In this document: in pieces, positions 47,243 through 57,320 of the stretch
How positions within the stretch are numbered: position 1 is the first letter of the stretch
Layout: the number at the start of each line of letters is the position of its first letter
Translations under genes and position numbers: made by a program
NCBI RefSeq assembly: GCF_017744115.1
Contig: NZ_JAGHQW010000012.1
Coordinates: 1 to 64,000, forward strand
From: Salinisphaera sp. G21_0
GTDB taxonomy: Bacteria; Pseudomonadota; Gammaproteobacteria; Pseudomonadales; Endozoicomonadaceae
Direction: 5' to 3'
Length of the DNA stretch: 64,000 bases
The notes under the pieces: generated by a model
The model's database searches: none
What the model was told of the DNA's origin: nothing
What the model saw: only the letters and a program-made list of their open reading frames with translations

Positions 47243-50200
47243 ATGATATTGTCTGATTTATCCATCAAACGACCGGTATTTGCCACTGTCGTCAGTCTGC
47301 TGCTGATTACCTTCGGGGTTATCTGCTTCCGGATGTTACCGGTTCGGGAGCTGCCGGATATAACCCCACCGACGGTGATGGTGTATACCGGCTATGCCGG
47401 GGCTTCTGCCGAGGTTATTGAAAGCAAGATCACCAATGTCATTGAGGACCAGCTCGGTGGTATTGAAGGGGTGCGTTTTATTGAAAGCACCAGCCGTAAT
47501 GGTACGTCCCGGATTAATATCGAGTTCTCTCCCGACCGGGATATGGAAACGGCAGCCAATGATGTCCGGGAAGCCATGTCACGGGTTATCTGGCGACTGC
47601 CGGATGAAGCCGAGTCACCCATTGTCTGGAAAAACGATGGCAGTGGCGAAACCATTCTCAATGTCAGTCTGCAAAGTGACACCATGTCTCTGATTGAACT
47701 CACTGACTATGCGCAACGCACCTTGCAGGACCGGCTTTCCCTGGTCGATGGCGTCAGCTCCGTTGAACTTATGGGAGCCCGGGAATACGTCATGCGTATT
47801 GAGCTGGATGCCCGGGCCATGGCGGCCCGGCAAATCACCACCAGCGACGTCCGCAGCGCCCTGCGTCGTGACAATGTCGAACTGCCTGCCGGTGAATTAA
47901 CCGACAGTTTGAGAACCCTGCCCGTCCGGTTAAACCGTGACTACAACACCATAGACGATTTCCGCCGCCTGCTGATCCGTCAGGATGGCAGCCGCAGAGT
48001 CTATCTGGCGGATATTGCCTCCATCCGTACCGAGGCCAAAGAGATCGAGACACTGGCAAAAGCCAATGGCCGGAATGTATTAAGCCTTGGCATTGTGCCA
48101 CTTTCACAGGCCAATCCGCTGGAAGTGATTCAGAACGTGAAAGATGAGATCGACGCGTTCACCCCTTTCCTGCCGGAAGGTACCTATATGACCACCACGC
48201 GGGACTCTTCCATTTATATCCAGTCCGCCATTGATGAGGTGTATGCCACCCTGGCCATGACGATTGCCCTGGTGGTGCTGGTGCTTTATATCTTCCTTGG
48301 CAATGTGCGGGCCACCCTGATCCCGGCCGTTACGGTACCGGTCTCGCTGATCAGTGCGTTTATCGTTATCCACCTGCTGGGCTACTCCATCAACCTGCTG
48401 ACGCTGCTGGCGCTGGTTCTGGCCATTGGTCTGGTGGTGGATGATGCGATTGTGGTGCTGGAAAATATCCATCAGCACCTGGAGCGTGGCGAACCACCGC
48501 TGCTCGCCGCATGGAAAGGTGCCCGGGAAGTGAGCTTTGCCGTGGTGGCAACCACGGTGGTTCTGGTGATGACCTTCGTGCCCATCCTGTTTATGGAAGG
48601 CTCTGTTGGCCAACTGTTCTCGGAATACGCCATGACCCTTATTGGCGCAGTGGTTTTCTCAAGCCTGATCGCCCTGACCCTGTCGCCTATGATGAGTTCC
48701 CGGTTGCTGAAGCTGAATATCAAACCTTCAAAGGCAAGCCAGCTGATCGAAAAAGCACATCAATGGCTCACTGACGTTTATCGTCAGACTCTGGCGAACA
48801 TGCTCAAACACCCATGGCTGGGTCTGTTATTACTGCTGGCTTCACTGGGGTTGACGGTTCTGCTCTACCCGATGATTCCCCAGACCTTCACACCGGCTGA
48901 AGACCGGGGTGAGTTTATTGTGATCGTCAAAGGTCCTGAAGGCGCTAACTATGACAGCATGGAACAGAGCATGTTGCAGCTGGAAGCGAAACTGCTGCCG
49001 CATCTGGGCCAGGGAGTGCTGAAATATTTGTACGTCCGCTCCCCGGGCTGGGGCAGCAGCGGTGGCAGTAACTCCGGCATTCTGATCGGTACTCTGGAAG
49101 ACTGGGATGACCGGGAGGTCAGCGCCGCCGAAGTCATGGGTCAGATACGTCAGCTGATGGCTGGTATTCCCAATGTCCGGGCCATTCCAGTGATGCGCTC
49201 CACCATCGGTGGCCGTTCCGAAGCCCCGGTGCAATTTGTACTGGGTGGGGGTTCCTTTGATCAACTGGTGGCATGGGCCGATGTCATTGCCGAAAAGGCC
49301 CGTGACAATCCCGGATTGCGGGATGTGGATATTGACTTCAACCAGAATCAGCCACAGCTGGAGATCACCATTGACCGGGAGCGGGCCCAGGAGCTGGGTG
49401 TTTCGGCAGAAGAAATCGGGGCAACCCTGGAAACCATGCTGGGCGGTGTAACAGACACGACCTTTATGGAGCGTGGTGAGGAATATGATGTTTTCCTGCG
49501 TGCCAGGGAAGATGACTTTACCAGCGCTGTCGATCTGGCTTCACTTTACGTCCGCTCCCATACCAGCGGTGGGTTAATCCGTCTTGACAATCTGGTAACC
49601 GTAAAGGAAGTGGGTAAAGCTGCCATGCTGACGCACTACAACCGGAACCGTGCCATTACCATCTCCGCAAGCCTTGAAGGCAACTACTCCATTGGGGAAG
49701 CCCTGGCGTTTCTCGATCAGCAAGTGGTCGAGCACCTGCCTCCTGAGGCCATTGTCAACTACAAAGGGGAATCCCTGGACTATCGATCAAACCAAAGTGC
49801 CATTTTCTTTGTCTTTGGGATGGCTATGCTGGTGGTGTTCCTGGTGCTGGCTGCCCAATTTGAAAGCTTTGTTCACCCGCTGATTGTTATGTTCACCGTT
49901 CCCCTGGGCATTTGTGGAGCCCTGTTCGGTCTTTATCTCAGTGGTGAAACCCTGAATATTTTCAGCCAGCTGGCGATGATCATGCTGATCGGGTTATCGG
50001 CCAAGAATGGCATTCTGATTGTGGAGTTTATCAACCAGCTTCGGGATCAGGGGTGGAACTTTAACGAGGCAGTACTTGAAGCATCAGCTTTGCGGCTGCG
50101 CCCTATTCTGATGACCGCTCTTACCACGGTGGTTGGTGCCATTCCTCTGCTGCTGGCCTCAGGTGCCGGTTCAGAGTTCCGGTTCTCTATCGGGGTCGTG

Positions 50201-50332
50201 GTTTTTGCCGGTGTTACCGTCTCCAGCCTGTTAACCCTGTTTGTGGTGCCAGCCATGTATTCATTGATGGCCAGAAGAACCACCTCTCCGGACCATGTGA
50301 CAAGACAACTGGAGAAGCTGCTGACTCAATAG
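47243..50332 (+). CDS. RND efflux transporter permease
   Basis: 1,029 residues with the standard twelve-helix RND architecture and two large periplasmic loops. It begins MILSDLSIKRPVFATVVSLL. The proton-relay motif in helix 4 is GLVVDDAIVVLENI, near residue 400. The HAE1-type segment ELPDITPPTVMVYTGY near the start and FSIGVVVFAGV near the end agree with AcrB-like hydrophobic/amphiphilic exporters. Co-translated with the adaptor gene. The stop codon abuts a MITE-like fragment. Confidence 0.94.
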   Translation: MILSDLSIKRPVFATVVSLLLITFGVICFRMLPVRELPDITPPTVMVYTGYAGASAEVIESKITNVIEDQLGGIEGVRFIESTSRNGTSRINIEFSPDRDMETAANDVREAMSRVIWRLPDEAESPIVWKNDGSGETILNVSLQSDTMSLIELTDYAQRTLQDRLSLVDGVSSVELMGAREYVMRIELDARAMAARQITTSDVRSALRRDNVELPAGELTDSLRTLPVRLNRDYNTIDDFRRLLIRQDGSRRVYLADIASIRTEAKEIETLAKANGRNVLSLGIVPLSQANPLEVIQNVKDEIDAFTPFLPEGTYMTTTRDSSIYIQSAIDEVYATLAMTIALVVLVLYIFLGNVRATLIPAVTVPVSLISAFIVIHLLGYSINLLTLLALVLAIGLVVDDAIVVLENIHQHLERGEPPLLAAWKGAREVSFAVVATTVVLVMTFVPILFMEGSVGQLFSEYAMTLIGAVVFSSLIALTLSPMMSSRLLKLNIKPSKASQLIEKAHQWLTDVYRQTLANMLKHPWLGLLLLLASLGLTVLLYPMIPQTFTPAEDRGEFIVIVKGPEGANYDSMEQSMLQLEAKLLPHLGQGVLKYLYVRSPGWGSSGGSNSGILIGTLEDWDDREVSAAEVMGQIRQLMAGIPNVRAIPVMRSTIGGRSEAPVQFVLGGGSFDQLVAWADVIAEKARDNPGLRDVDIDFNQNQPQLEITIDRERAQELGVSAEEIGATLETMLGGVTDTTFMERGEEYDVFLRAREDDFTSAVDLASLYVRSHTSGGLIRLDNLVTVKEVGKAAMLTHYNRNRAITISASLEGNYSIGEALAFLDQQVVEHLPPEAIVNYKGESLDYRSNQSAIFFVFGMAMLVVFLVLAAQFESFVHPLIVMFTVPLGICGALFGLYLSGETLNIFSQLAMIMLIGLSAKNGILIVEFINQLRDQGWNFNEAVLEASALRLRPILMTALTTVVGAIPLLLASGAGSEFRFSIGVVVFAGVTVSSLLTLFVVPAMYSLMARRTTSPDHVTRQLEKLLTQ

Positions 50333-50428
50333 TGAATAGTGGTGCTATTTGCCGAACAAAAGCGGATTTTCTGGCCAATTTGCTGCCACCGCAGTAGGAC
50401 AACCTATTCCCGGACAGCCTCTCAGGGC
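50332..50428. mobile_element. MITE-like element, right half
   Basis: Matches the right half of the complete element: GTGAATAG, GCTATTTGCCGAACAAAAG, CCAATTTGCTG, GCAGTAGG and the terminal CTATTCCCGGACAGCCTC. It begins at the last base of the efflux pump stop codon. Confidence 0.75.
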
Positions 50429-50505
50429 CGGAAGTTACTCAGGCCAAAACCGGTTGCCGTATTATCGGTTACCGGTTAGGCCTGATAACTTATTACCAAT
50501 TATCT

Positions 50506-52566
50506 CTAAGCTGGCACCGGTGGAGGAAAAGGACTGCTGGCCCAGGTATGACTGCGCGTATGTCCGGGATCACCAGCAGGCATCATCTGCCATTGCTGAA
50601 TTAATTGATTAACCTCACGTATGAATTCATCAGGGGGTAAGCCTATTTTTGAGAGTAATTGAGAAGCTGCATAACGCAATTGCTCATCAGATACTGGAGT
50701 GGTTCTCATTACTTCAATTAACCTGTCACGTAATTCTGGAAGCTGCTGGAGCAGAATCAGCAGGGCATTTTGATCAGCGATGTTTCCGTGAGGCAAACTT
50801 GAACTGCCATCACTGCCCAGCAGTTGGATCACTGAAGGCACGATGTTGTCCAACGACCTTCTTGCTTCATCGGTCATAGTAGCCTGGGAGTTAATTAATA
50901 CCTTGGCCCTGAACAACGCTACAGTTTCTTTTGGCATCTTCACATTACACTTATAGGCTCTGTTAAACAGGTCAATGACTTTTTTATCAATCTTGTCCAT
51001 ATCCCCACGATAGGGCATCAGATTCAGGACCTCCTGCTTCAGCTTAACCCAATTTGCTTTACCAGGTTCATATTCACCCAATCTTTGCAGACATTGAATG
51101 ACCTCATCTGCGTAGTGGCTTCTCCTGGCTACACCGGACTCTTCCTGGAGTTTCTCCATCGCGCCAAGAATGGTATAGGTGGCTTTCACCGCATTCCTCG
51201 AGACTCTTTGTGCATTACCCAGATCAATAAAGTAAATGCTCAGTCTGCCATTCTCAACGGCGACCATGACATTACCATCATGCATATCTGCATTAAAAAA
51301 TCCCGTCTGGGCATAACAGTAGAACCAGTGTGAAAATGCCAGTTCTTTCAGACTGAACCTGAAGGCGAGTAAATGATCGTCTGTTAGTTTCGTCTCATCG
51401 AGATTAAATAACTTTGCCGCAAGCTTCCGAAGTTTTGGCTGGTCATTTTCACTTAGCGTAACCCCATCAATTTTTTCCATGCCCAGGGCATGGGGAGAGG
51501 CAGTATTACCATAAACGGCCGGAACTTTAAAATTAACCGGAAGCCTTAGCAAAACATCGCCGGTGCGAGGATGCTTGATAGTCCAACCATCTGGCCTGGA
51601 AGGCAGCGCGTATGCATACTCCGGTAATTCGTCTTGTCGAATATCAAATATATGCTGCTCTGCAACGGCCTTGTTAGCAAAATCCTGTTGCCGGGTTCTG
51701 TTGGCTTCAGTGATCAGATTCAATTCTTCCTTGACACTGTCAAAGAATGAGAAAATAGCATGCTTGGTTCCTTTCTCAATTGAACTTGGTGCAAAGAAGG
51801 TAACCAGCCCCAGCACGAACCTGAGAACCCGTAAATCAGAATACACCCTGATTTCACTTGACGGGGAAACGGTCTTGACAATCAGATGCTCGCCGCTGTT
51901 CAAGATGATATCATTGACCTCACCAATTGAACCGGTACCGAGATTAACCCTGTCATCCAATCGCTCCGGGTCGTAATCAATACCCGCTTCATCAAGGCAA
52001 TGAATCAGCTCAGCCTTGGTCATTGGCGTATTGCTGGTGGTAACGTAGGATAAAGTCCTGGTAAAATCCTCATGGTTATCACCAAACAGATCTTTGGCAA
52101 TTGAGGGAGAACTGCATGCAAACTGAATGGCCTTTACCAGAATTCCCCCCCGGGCTTTAGCGGCAGCGTTTTGGAGGCTCTCTACACTCCCACCATGCCG
52201 ATAGATACTGAAGAGAATCCCCATCATCCTGAACGTTCTGACCATACTGGCAAACCCGTTTTTGATCTTTTCACCCAGCCATTCAAGGGAAGATAGAGTA
52301 CGAGGCTGGCGTCCAACGATGACCTGATCATCAGGCACTTTGGAAGGGTTCTCAGGGTCAAATTGCTGTTCGCCCAGGTTCGACACAGGTGGGACAGCCG
52401 TAACAGTATGACCGGCAGCCATGGGTCCATAAGGTGATTGTAGCGGGGTAGAGGTCGCAGAATGGACACCTTGGGATAATGGGTCAACATGACCAACTGT
52501 TGGATGAGAACTGGGCTGATCCGGGATTTCGCTGGCCGATTCAGGGTATCCATTAACTTGCATCAT
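50506..52566 (-). CDS. UbiB/ABC1-like atypical kinase, candidate effector
   Basis: 686 residues from the ATG at 52566, with AAGGAG at 7-base spacing; the frame to 52599 has no such site. The first ~90 residues are polar and Pro/Ser/Gln-rich. Kinase-like features follow ABC1 proteins: a degenerate KxGQ (GGILVKAIQF), loop LGTGSIGEV at 209-217, K231 in LIVKTVSP, the EELNLITEAN motif, catalytic loop NADMHDGNV (D427, N432) and the DLG (448-450) that replaces DFG. The C-terminal ~190 residues are helical and unrelated to UbiB. Chromosomal UbiB has a C-terminal membrane anchor and belongs to ubiquinone genes; neither is seen here. A secreted kinase-like protein is likely. Confidence 0.75.
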   Translation of the reverse strand: MMQVNGYPESASEIPDQPSSHPTVGHVDPLSQGVHSATSTPLQSPYGPMAAGHTVTAVPPVSNLGEQQFDPENPSKVPDDQVIVGRQPRTLSSLEWLGEKIKNGFASMVRTFRMMGILFSIYRHGGSVESLQNAAAKARGGILVKAIQFACSSPSIAKDLFGDNHEDFTRTLSYVTTSNTPMTKAELIHCLDEAGIDYDPERLDDRVNLGTGSIGEVNDIILNSGEHLIVKTVSPSSEIRVYSDLRVLRFVLGLVTFFAPSSIEKGTKHAIFSFFDSVKEELNLITEANRTRQQDFANKAVAEQHIFDIRQDELPEYAYALPSRPDGWTIKHPRTGDVLLRLPVNFKVPAVYGNTASPHALGMEKIDGVTLSENDQPKLRKLAAKLFNLDETKLTDDHLLAFRFSLKELAFSHWFYCYAQTGFFNADMHDGNVMVAVENGRLSIYFIDLGNAQRVSRNAVKATYTILGAMEKLQEESGVARRSHYADEVIQCLQRLGEYEPGKANWVKLKQEVLNLMPYRGDMDKIDKKVIDLFNRAYKCNVKMPKETVALFRAKVLINSQATMTDEARRSLDNIVPSVIQLLGSDGSSSLPHGNIADQNALLILLQQLPELRDRLIEVMRTTPVSDEQLRYAASQLLSKIGLPPDEFIREVNQLIQQWQMMPAGDPGHTRSHTWASSPFPPPVPA

Positions 52567-52995
52567 GACAGAGCTCCTTTTTGTTATTAGTGGAAACATT
52601 ACTGTTTAAAACAGAAAAATAAGTGATTAAGCCCAATTGAGGAGTAATCACATAATGATTAATTACTTATTGAGACCGAATAAAAGAAGAAAAGTTCACT
52701 ATTATTTCTGTTGAAAATATATCAATTACTTAAAAGCATGATTATTCATCAAATAATACTCTTGATTTGAGAAGATAAACCCGGGAATAGATATTTCACA
52801 AATTAAAACTAAAGTACAAATTTAAAACCACGAAAAAACTGCGGCATTATAAGGAGAGATTTGGTTTTTACTTGTTCAAAAGGTTGGCAAAGAAAGAGAA
52901 TCAACGAAAAAGGCCAAATTGCGGTATTAATGTTTAACACCGCATGGGTCTCAAGTTCAATGGTAGAAATAGGGTTGATTACCGCAGCGCCGGAA
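52567..52995. other. AT-rich gap
   Basis: About 430 AT-rich bases between the ABC1-like gene and the convergently oriented end of the channel gene's region. I see no supportable gene, hairpin or repeat. Confidence 0.5.
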
Positions 52996-54063
52996 CTACA
53001 GCTGCTCCCACTGAATTTCATTTCCGTGAATCCGCTGGGCGGACAGGTAATAAACAACCTGTCCGGCTACCACCCGGTCATTGCCGGGCGGGTTTAACCT
53101 CAGGTTATCTCCGGTGGCAGACCCGGCCACTCCAAGGGCTATGGCTTCGTGATGAATTTTAAAAAACTCCAGCAGTCGACCAAAAGTAGTCCCCCCAAAA
53201 TCTTCAGGCACGCGAACACTGTACTGTGTTGGCCCGGTCAACGTTGATAACAGTTGCTGTTGCACACGGGAAGACCCCGGATCCTGGGCTGAGCGAACCA
53301 GCAGTTCCATGGACAGATTACTGTGACACTCTATTTGCGGGCAGTGGGACTGAAGCAGATGTACCATCTGCAGGCTTTCAAACCAGGCAACAATATGGGC
53401 TTTGGTTTTTGTCGCGGCAATACTCAGGCAGGTGGCCAGGGTCTGATCATCGGAGTCACGGAATACGATCACTCTGGCCGCATTGCCAATGCCGGTTCGC
53501 TGAATAAACGACGGCTCCGTCAGGCTTTCCCCCTGGGCAAACAAAATCTGTTCAGGAAAAGGATTCTCCATTTCCTGGCTGGTACAGAGCAGTATCTTAC
53601 GATTCTCACGACGTTTGTCGCCAAAAATCAGCTGCAACATTTTCGGGGTGTGATTCCGCTTCCAGCCAAATATGACAATATGATTGTCCAAATCTGAGTA
53701 ATCCCCTTTGCCCTGCATTCTTCTACTCCATAACCTGAGAAAAAATGATGAAAGCTTCCCCAGTCCTCCTGCAAGAAGCACAACGCCACCGGGGAGAATA
53801 AACAACGCGGCCAGAACCCGCCCTGAGGCAGTGCCCGGACTCAGATCACCATAGCCGACGGTGGTCGATGTTGTGACATAAAAATAAAACCACTGATCAA
53901 CAGGCAGCAGTGCCGATTCACCCGCCAGCCACATCAGCGCCCAGGATAAAATAAAGTGGCCCAGCAAACCCATCAGCAAAGCCAGCCAGCTCAGTTTCAG
54001 AAACTGGTGGTGAAAGAACCGCAAAGTTGATTTAAGAAAACTCAAGTTAACCCTACTATGCAT
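52996..54063 (-). CDS. Two-helix K+ channel with RCK/TrkA-N-like domain
   Basis: 355 residues from the ATG at 54063 (MHSRVNLSFLK); the frame extends to 54126. Two transmembrane helices (about 24-46 and 84-105) flank a pore loop with the selectivity filter TTVGYGD at 67-73. A cytoplasmic Rossmann-like domain (NHIVIFGWKRNHTPKMLQ) follows, then a further C-terminal regulatory part. This is the MthK/Kch type of ligand-gated K+ channel. The dinucleotide loop lacks the usual GxGxxG, so ligand binding may differ. Likely role in potassium or membrane-potential homeostasis. Confidence 0.88.
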   Translation of the reverse strand: MHSRVNLSFLKSTLRFFHHQFLKLSWLALLMGLLGHFILSWALMWLAGESALLPVDQWFYFYVTTSTTVGYGDLSPGTASGRVLAALFILPGGVVLLAGGLGKLSSFFLRLWSRRMQGKGDYSDLDNHIVIFGWKRNHTPKMLQLIFGDKRRENRKILLCTSQEMENPFPEQILFAQGESLTEPSFIQRTGIGNAARVIVFRDSDDQTLATCLSIAATKTKAHIVAWFESLQMVHLLQSHCPQIECHSNLSMELLVRSAQDPGSSRVQQQLLSTLTGPTQYSVRVPEDFGGTTFGRLLEFFKIHHEAIALGVAGSATGDNLRLNPPGNDRVVAGQVVYYLSAQRIHGNEIQWEQL

Positions 54064-54419
54064 GGTACAGAAGTCTGCCGGACCCAAAGAAGTCTGATAT
54101 ATCACCAGTGCGTGATAATAACACATATATTCATGACGTTAACTTATAAGATCTGTGATTCAGGCCTTTTCAGGTCCCAGGCCTGTTTGCCAGACAAAAA
54201 CCGAATTTTATCCTCAATTTCTCGCTATCCTCGCTACGGGCAATAGTCCCGGAGCAACGCAGATGACGGTGTGCTGCACAGGACAGCCTATTATCTGACA
54301 CCTGATGTATAATCAGAGACTCTGGGTGAAAAATCACCAACTAACCATTAACCCAGGATTTCACTCGCCTGGATAAGTCAGACACGACGGACATAAACCT
54401 TGACACTGGCTGGTGGGTA
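54064..54419. other. Gap with MITE-like fragment
   Basis: About 355 bases containing the degraded element at 54194-54295. No gene is seen. Confidence 0.5.
54194..54295. mobile_element. MITE-like element, degraded copy
   Basis: CAAAAACCGAATTTTATCCT, then CAATTTCTCGCTATCCTCGC and ACGGG match the reverse complement of the left half of the complete element. The terminal part reads AGGACAGCCTATT. It is more diverged than the other copies. Confidence 0.5.
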
Positions 54420-55298
54420 TCATAAGAGGGGGGTCATAATAATATGCAATAACCTCTGTTCAACAGGCTTTCCCCAGGGTGGCATTACAACATAGTTTTC
54501 CCGAGGTTTAGCCGGCTGCTTTTCAGTTTCGTCCGGGACATATTTGGCTTTAGCGAATCGATGAATAAGACTGCCTGTGTTTGAGTAAACATGTCCAAGG
54601 TTTTGTTCGAAAGGGTGGTCTTCAACAGATCCCTCAGTAGCATAATATATTCCAAAACAATCTCTACTCTCTAATTCCGCTGTTGCCAGCCCTCCTCCCG
54701 TGTAATAAGGACCACCCTCTTTAACTGAATCATCATTCATTAACATCACGAGGCTATAATCCCCCCTATCACGAGACCAGAAAGATCCGCCTAAACCGCC
54801 ACTGCGAATGAAATTTCGAATGATCCCCAACGCAACAAATTCCACAGTCTGACCCTGCAATGAGAATTGCCCGGCCAACACCTCTACACCTTTTATTGCC
54901 AGCTCAATCAATGCCTTATCACTGGTCATTAATTGGCGCGCAAAGCTTTCCTGATTAACAATCCGAGCATCAGGAGCAAATTGTACGCGTACTTTGGTTT
55001 CTGGATAGCCTTCAGGGATTAAAGAAAAAATACATTGACTGTCATCAACTCCTTGCCACACTTGTGAACAAAGTCTGGATCTCAGTATTGATTGATATTT
55101 ATCCTTAACAAAATCATAGCTATCTATATTGATTGCATCGTTGGCCCGTTGCAGAATTCCCGGCTCAACAACCGGTTGTATAGTCCGGAATGTATCACCG
55201 AATTTAACATCAACCGATGCAGCTAAAGCTGAACCACCCTCAAGCTCAGAAAGCCTGATTGCTTGCTGTGAATTTGCGTGCGGAGTAGCTGTAATCAT
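54420..55298 (-). CDS. Hypothetical protein, possible oxygenase-like fold
   Basis: 292 residues, no signal peptide or membrane helix. The N-terminus (MITATPHANSQQAIRLSE) is polar. The C-terminal half contains DYSLVMLMNDDSVKEGGPYY and LGHVYSNTGSLIHRF. Their spacing vaguely recalls the double-stranded beta-helix of 2-oxoglutarate oxygenases (LN-x-EGG and a distal H). The first metal-binding H-x-D is not evident, so I do not assign the function. It is a lone gene between MITE debris and the Bcr-type transporter. Confidence 0.6.
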   Translation of the reverse strand: MITATPHANSQQAIRLSELEGGSALAASVDVKFGDTFRTIQPVVEPGILQRANDAINIDSYDFVKDKYQSILRSRLCSQVWQGVDDSQCIFSLIPEGYPETKVRVQFAPDARIVNQESFARQLMTSDKALIELAIKGVEVLAGQFSLQGQTVEFVALGIIRNFIRSGGLGGSFWSRDRGDYSLVMLMNDDSVKEGGPYYTGGGLATAELESRDCFGIYYATEGSVEDHPFEQNLGHVYSNTGSLIHRFAKAKYVPDETEKQPAKPRENYVVMPPWGKPVEQRLLHIIMTPLL

Positions 55299-55608
55299 TT
55301 TTTGAACACCTGATAATTTAGCTCGTAAAAATCGACTGATAATCAGTCACCAATTTTAGACCTTATGATCAGGAAATAGTTCAGCCCCGCTGAGTAGTTG
55401 GTCAAGGCTTCAGTCAATCGGTTTAACAGCCCTTTGCGCTTATATCAATCTTGAGTTCCACCGGCAAACCAGCGCAGACATCATAATTAAATTAATGTCT
55501 GCTCTATAAATAGCGATCAACATCCTGATAATTGGCATAAACACGGATTGTTGATCAATCGTACCTGTCGCATTATCTCCCTATTTTTCAACTTATCAGC
55601 GGACCACC
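55299..55608. other. Divergent gap before the Bcr/CflA-type transporter
   Basis: About 310 bases with a short palindrome GACTGA-taa-TCAGTC at 55334-55348. It must contain promoters in both directions. No gene is seen. Confidence 0.45.
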
Positions 55609-56823
55609 ATGCGACACCTGACTCCCGAAAAACACCCCGCTTTTGTTCTGATTCTCCTGACTCTGTTTGCGGTGGTAGGACCTGTGTCCATTGATATTTT
55701 CACCCCATCACTGCCAGCAATCACCGCGTTTTTTGGCACCACCTCCGCTATCGCTCAATGGAGTGTTGGTTTATTCATGCTGGGCTTTTCCCTATCGATG
55801 CTGATTGTTGGCCCGTTGGCTGATCGTTTGGGCCGTAAGAAAACCCTGCTGATGGGCTATTCCCTTTACCTTGCGGCAACAGCAATCACTTTGCTGACGG
55901 ACAGCATCTATCTGTTCATTGCCGCCCGTTTTGCCCAGGCCGTTTTTGGCTGCTTCGGCACTGCCGTTGCCAGAATGATGGCCCGGGACTATTACCGTGA
56001 CCAGATGGAAGTAAAAATGCTGGCCTATATTGGCGGCTGCCTGACCATTGCCCCCATGGCAGCACCGATTGCCGGTGGTTATCTGCAGGAGTATGCCGAC
56101 TGGCAGTACAGCTTTTACGTGATGGCAGCCATGGCGGTGATTGCGATACTGGCACTGGCGCTCTTGCCAGAACACAGGCAGGAAACAACCACGGAAATCA
56201 CATCGAAAAATTCTGTGCTGGCAGGCTATAAAGCGGTGCTGACGGATGCCCGCTATCTGCGCTTTACCATCGCCGCCGGTGCGGCATTTGCCGGAGCCTT
56301 TGTATTTGTTGCCGGAGGCTCCTTTGTGGTTATTGGTGAGTTAGGCATTTCTCCGGCAACCTATGGCTACCTGTTTGCTATGGCTATTGCCAGCTACCTG
56401 CTCAGTGCATCCATGGGCCCTAAACTGACCGCCAACATGAGCCGAAGCCAGAGCACCCTGGTCGCCGGTAGCCTGCTGATGATTGGTGCCATGGTTTCCC
56501 TGGTGAGCGGTCTGCTGACGGATGGTCAATCCATCACCGGCTATGTTGCGGGTATCGCTATTTATGAACTGGGTCTTGGTCTGTTTATGCCGCTTTGTCA
56601 GGCCAGGGCCACTGAACATATGAAAGAGAATATGGGTACCGCTGCGGGCCTGATTTTCTTTATTGAAATGCTGCTGGCAACACTGATCAGTGCGCTGATC
56701 GGCTTTCTGCCTGAAGCGGGTACCCTGTCGCTGTCAGCGATCACCTTAATCGCAGTTGCCATCTCCGGTTTCTGTCTGATGAAAACCAGCGATGTATCAG
56801 AAGCCACTCCACAGACTGCCTGA
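55609..56823 (+). CDS. Bcr/CflA-type MFS drug exporter
   Basis: 404 residues with twelve predicted helices. The N-terminus has SIDIFTPSLPAI and the loop GPLADRLGRKKTLLMG, and helix 4 runs into RMMARDYYRD. These are typical of the Bcr/CflA subfamily of 12-helix drug:proton antiporters. In E. coli the family exports bicyclomycin and sulfonamides, and related members move other small molecules. Substrate here unknown. The deaminase gene follows after about 70 bases. Confidence 0.9.
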   Translation: MRHLTPEKHPAFVLILLTLFAVVGPVSIDIFTPSLPAITAFFGTTSAIAQWSVGLFMLGFSLSMLIVGPLADRLGRKKTLLMGYSLYLAATAITLLTDSIYLFIAARFAQAVFGCFGTAVARMMARDYYRDQMEVKMLAYIGGCLTIAPMAAPIAGGYLQEYADWQYSFYVMAAMAVIAILALALLPEHRQETTTEITSKNSVLAGYKAVLTDARYLRFTIAAGAAFAGAFVFVAGGSFVVIGELGISPATYGYLFAMAIASYLLSASMGPKLTANMSRSQSTLVAGSLLMIGAMVSLVSGLLTDGQSITGYVAGIAIYELGLGLFMPLCQARATEHMKENMGTAAGLIFFIEMLLATLISALIGFLPEAGTLSLSAITLIAVAISGFCLMKTSDVSEATPQTA

Positions 56824-56894
56824 ATCTGCTACTATCGCATCGGGTATGAATGACCATACCCGTTTTCTCAGACTGTTTCAGGTACCTGTTATCT

Positions 56895-57320
56895 ATGAGC
56901 GATACCGTTTATATGGAGATGGCCCACTCCCTGGCCAAATTATCAAAGTGTGTGCGCCTTCAGGTAGGCTGTCTGCTGGTCAAGGATGGACGGGTGCTTT
57001 CCACAGGGGTTAATGGCACGCCTTCAGGCTATATCAACTGTAATGAGGCTGACTACGAAGAACACCATCCCTGGTCGCTCAGGCATGAAATTCATGCTGA
57101 ACTCAATGCGGTTATCTGGGCAGCACGGCTGGGTACTCCCATTGAGGGAGCTACCGCTTATGTGACCCACAGCCCCTGTGATCAATGCACCAAAAATCTG
57201 TTAGCGGCCGGTATTCGGCGCATTGTTTATGACATCCAGTACGACCGCAATCCCCAGGAAGAACTATCACAGTTCTGTCGGGAAAACGGCGTTGCCATTG
57301 AGCAGGTATCCATTAAATAA
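56895..57320 (+). CDS. dCMP deaminase-like cytidine/deoxycytidylate deaminase family protein
   Basis: 141 residues from the ATG at 56895 (MSDTVYMEMAHSLAKLS); an in-frame start at 56850 would add 15. The zinc-binding and catalytic motifs are HEIHAELNAVI (H-A-E) and SPCDQC (PC-x2-C). GxNGTPSGY, NCNEADY and the length match dCMP deaminases, which make dUMP for thymidylate synthesis. No allosteric region can be confirmed. Its 3' end overlaps the convergent big-paralogue gene by 8 bases. Confidence 0.87.
   Translation: MSDTVYMEMAHSLAKLSKCVRLQVGCLLVKDGRVLSTGVNGTPSGYINCNEADYEEHHPWSLRHEIHAELNAVIWAARLGTPIEGATAYVTHSPCDQCTKNLLAAGIRRIVYDIQYDRNPQEELSQFCRENGVAIEQVSIK

Noticed and set aside
50506-52599. 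Authentic ubiquinone-biosynthesis UbiB
   Set aside because: The key motifs are degenerate, the membrane anchor is missing, the N- and C-termini are foreign and no ubiquinone genes are adjacent.
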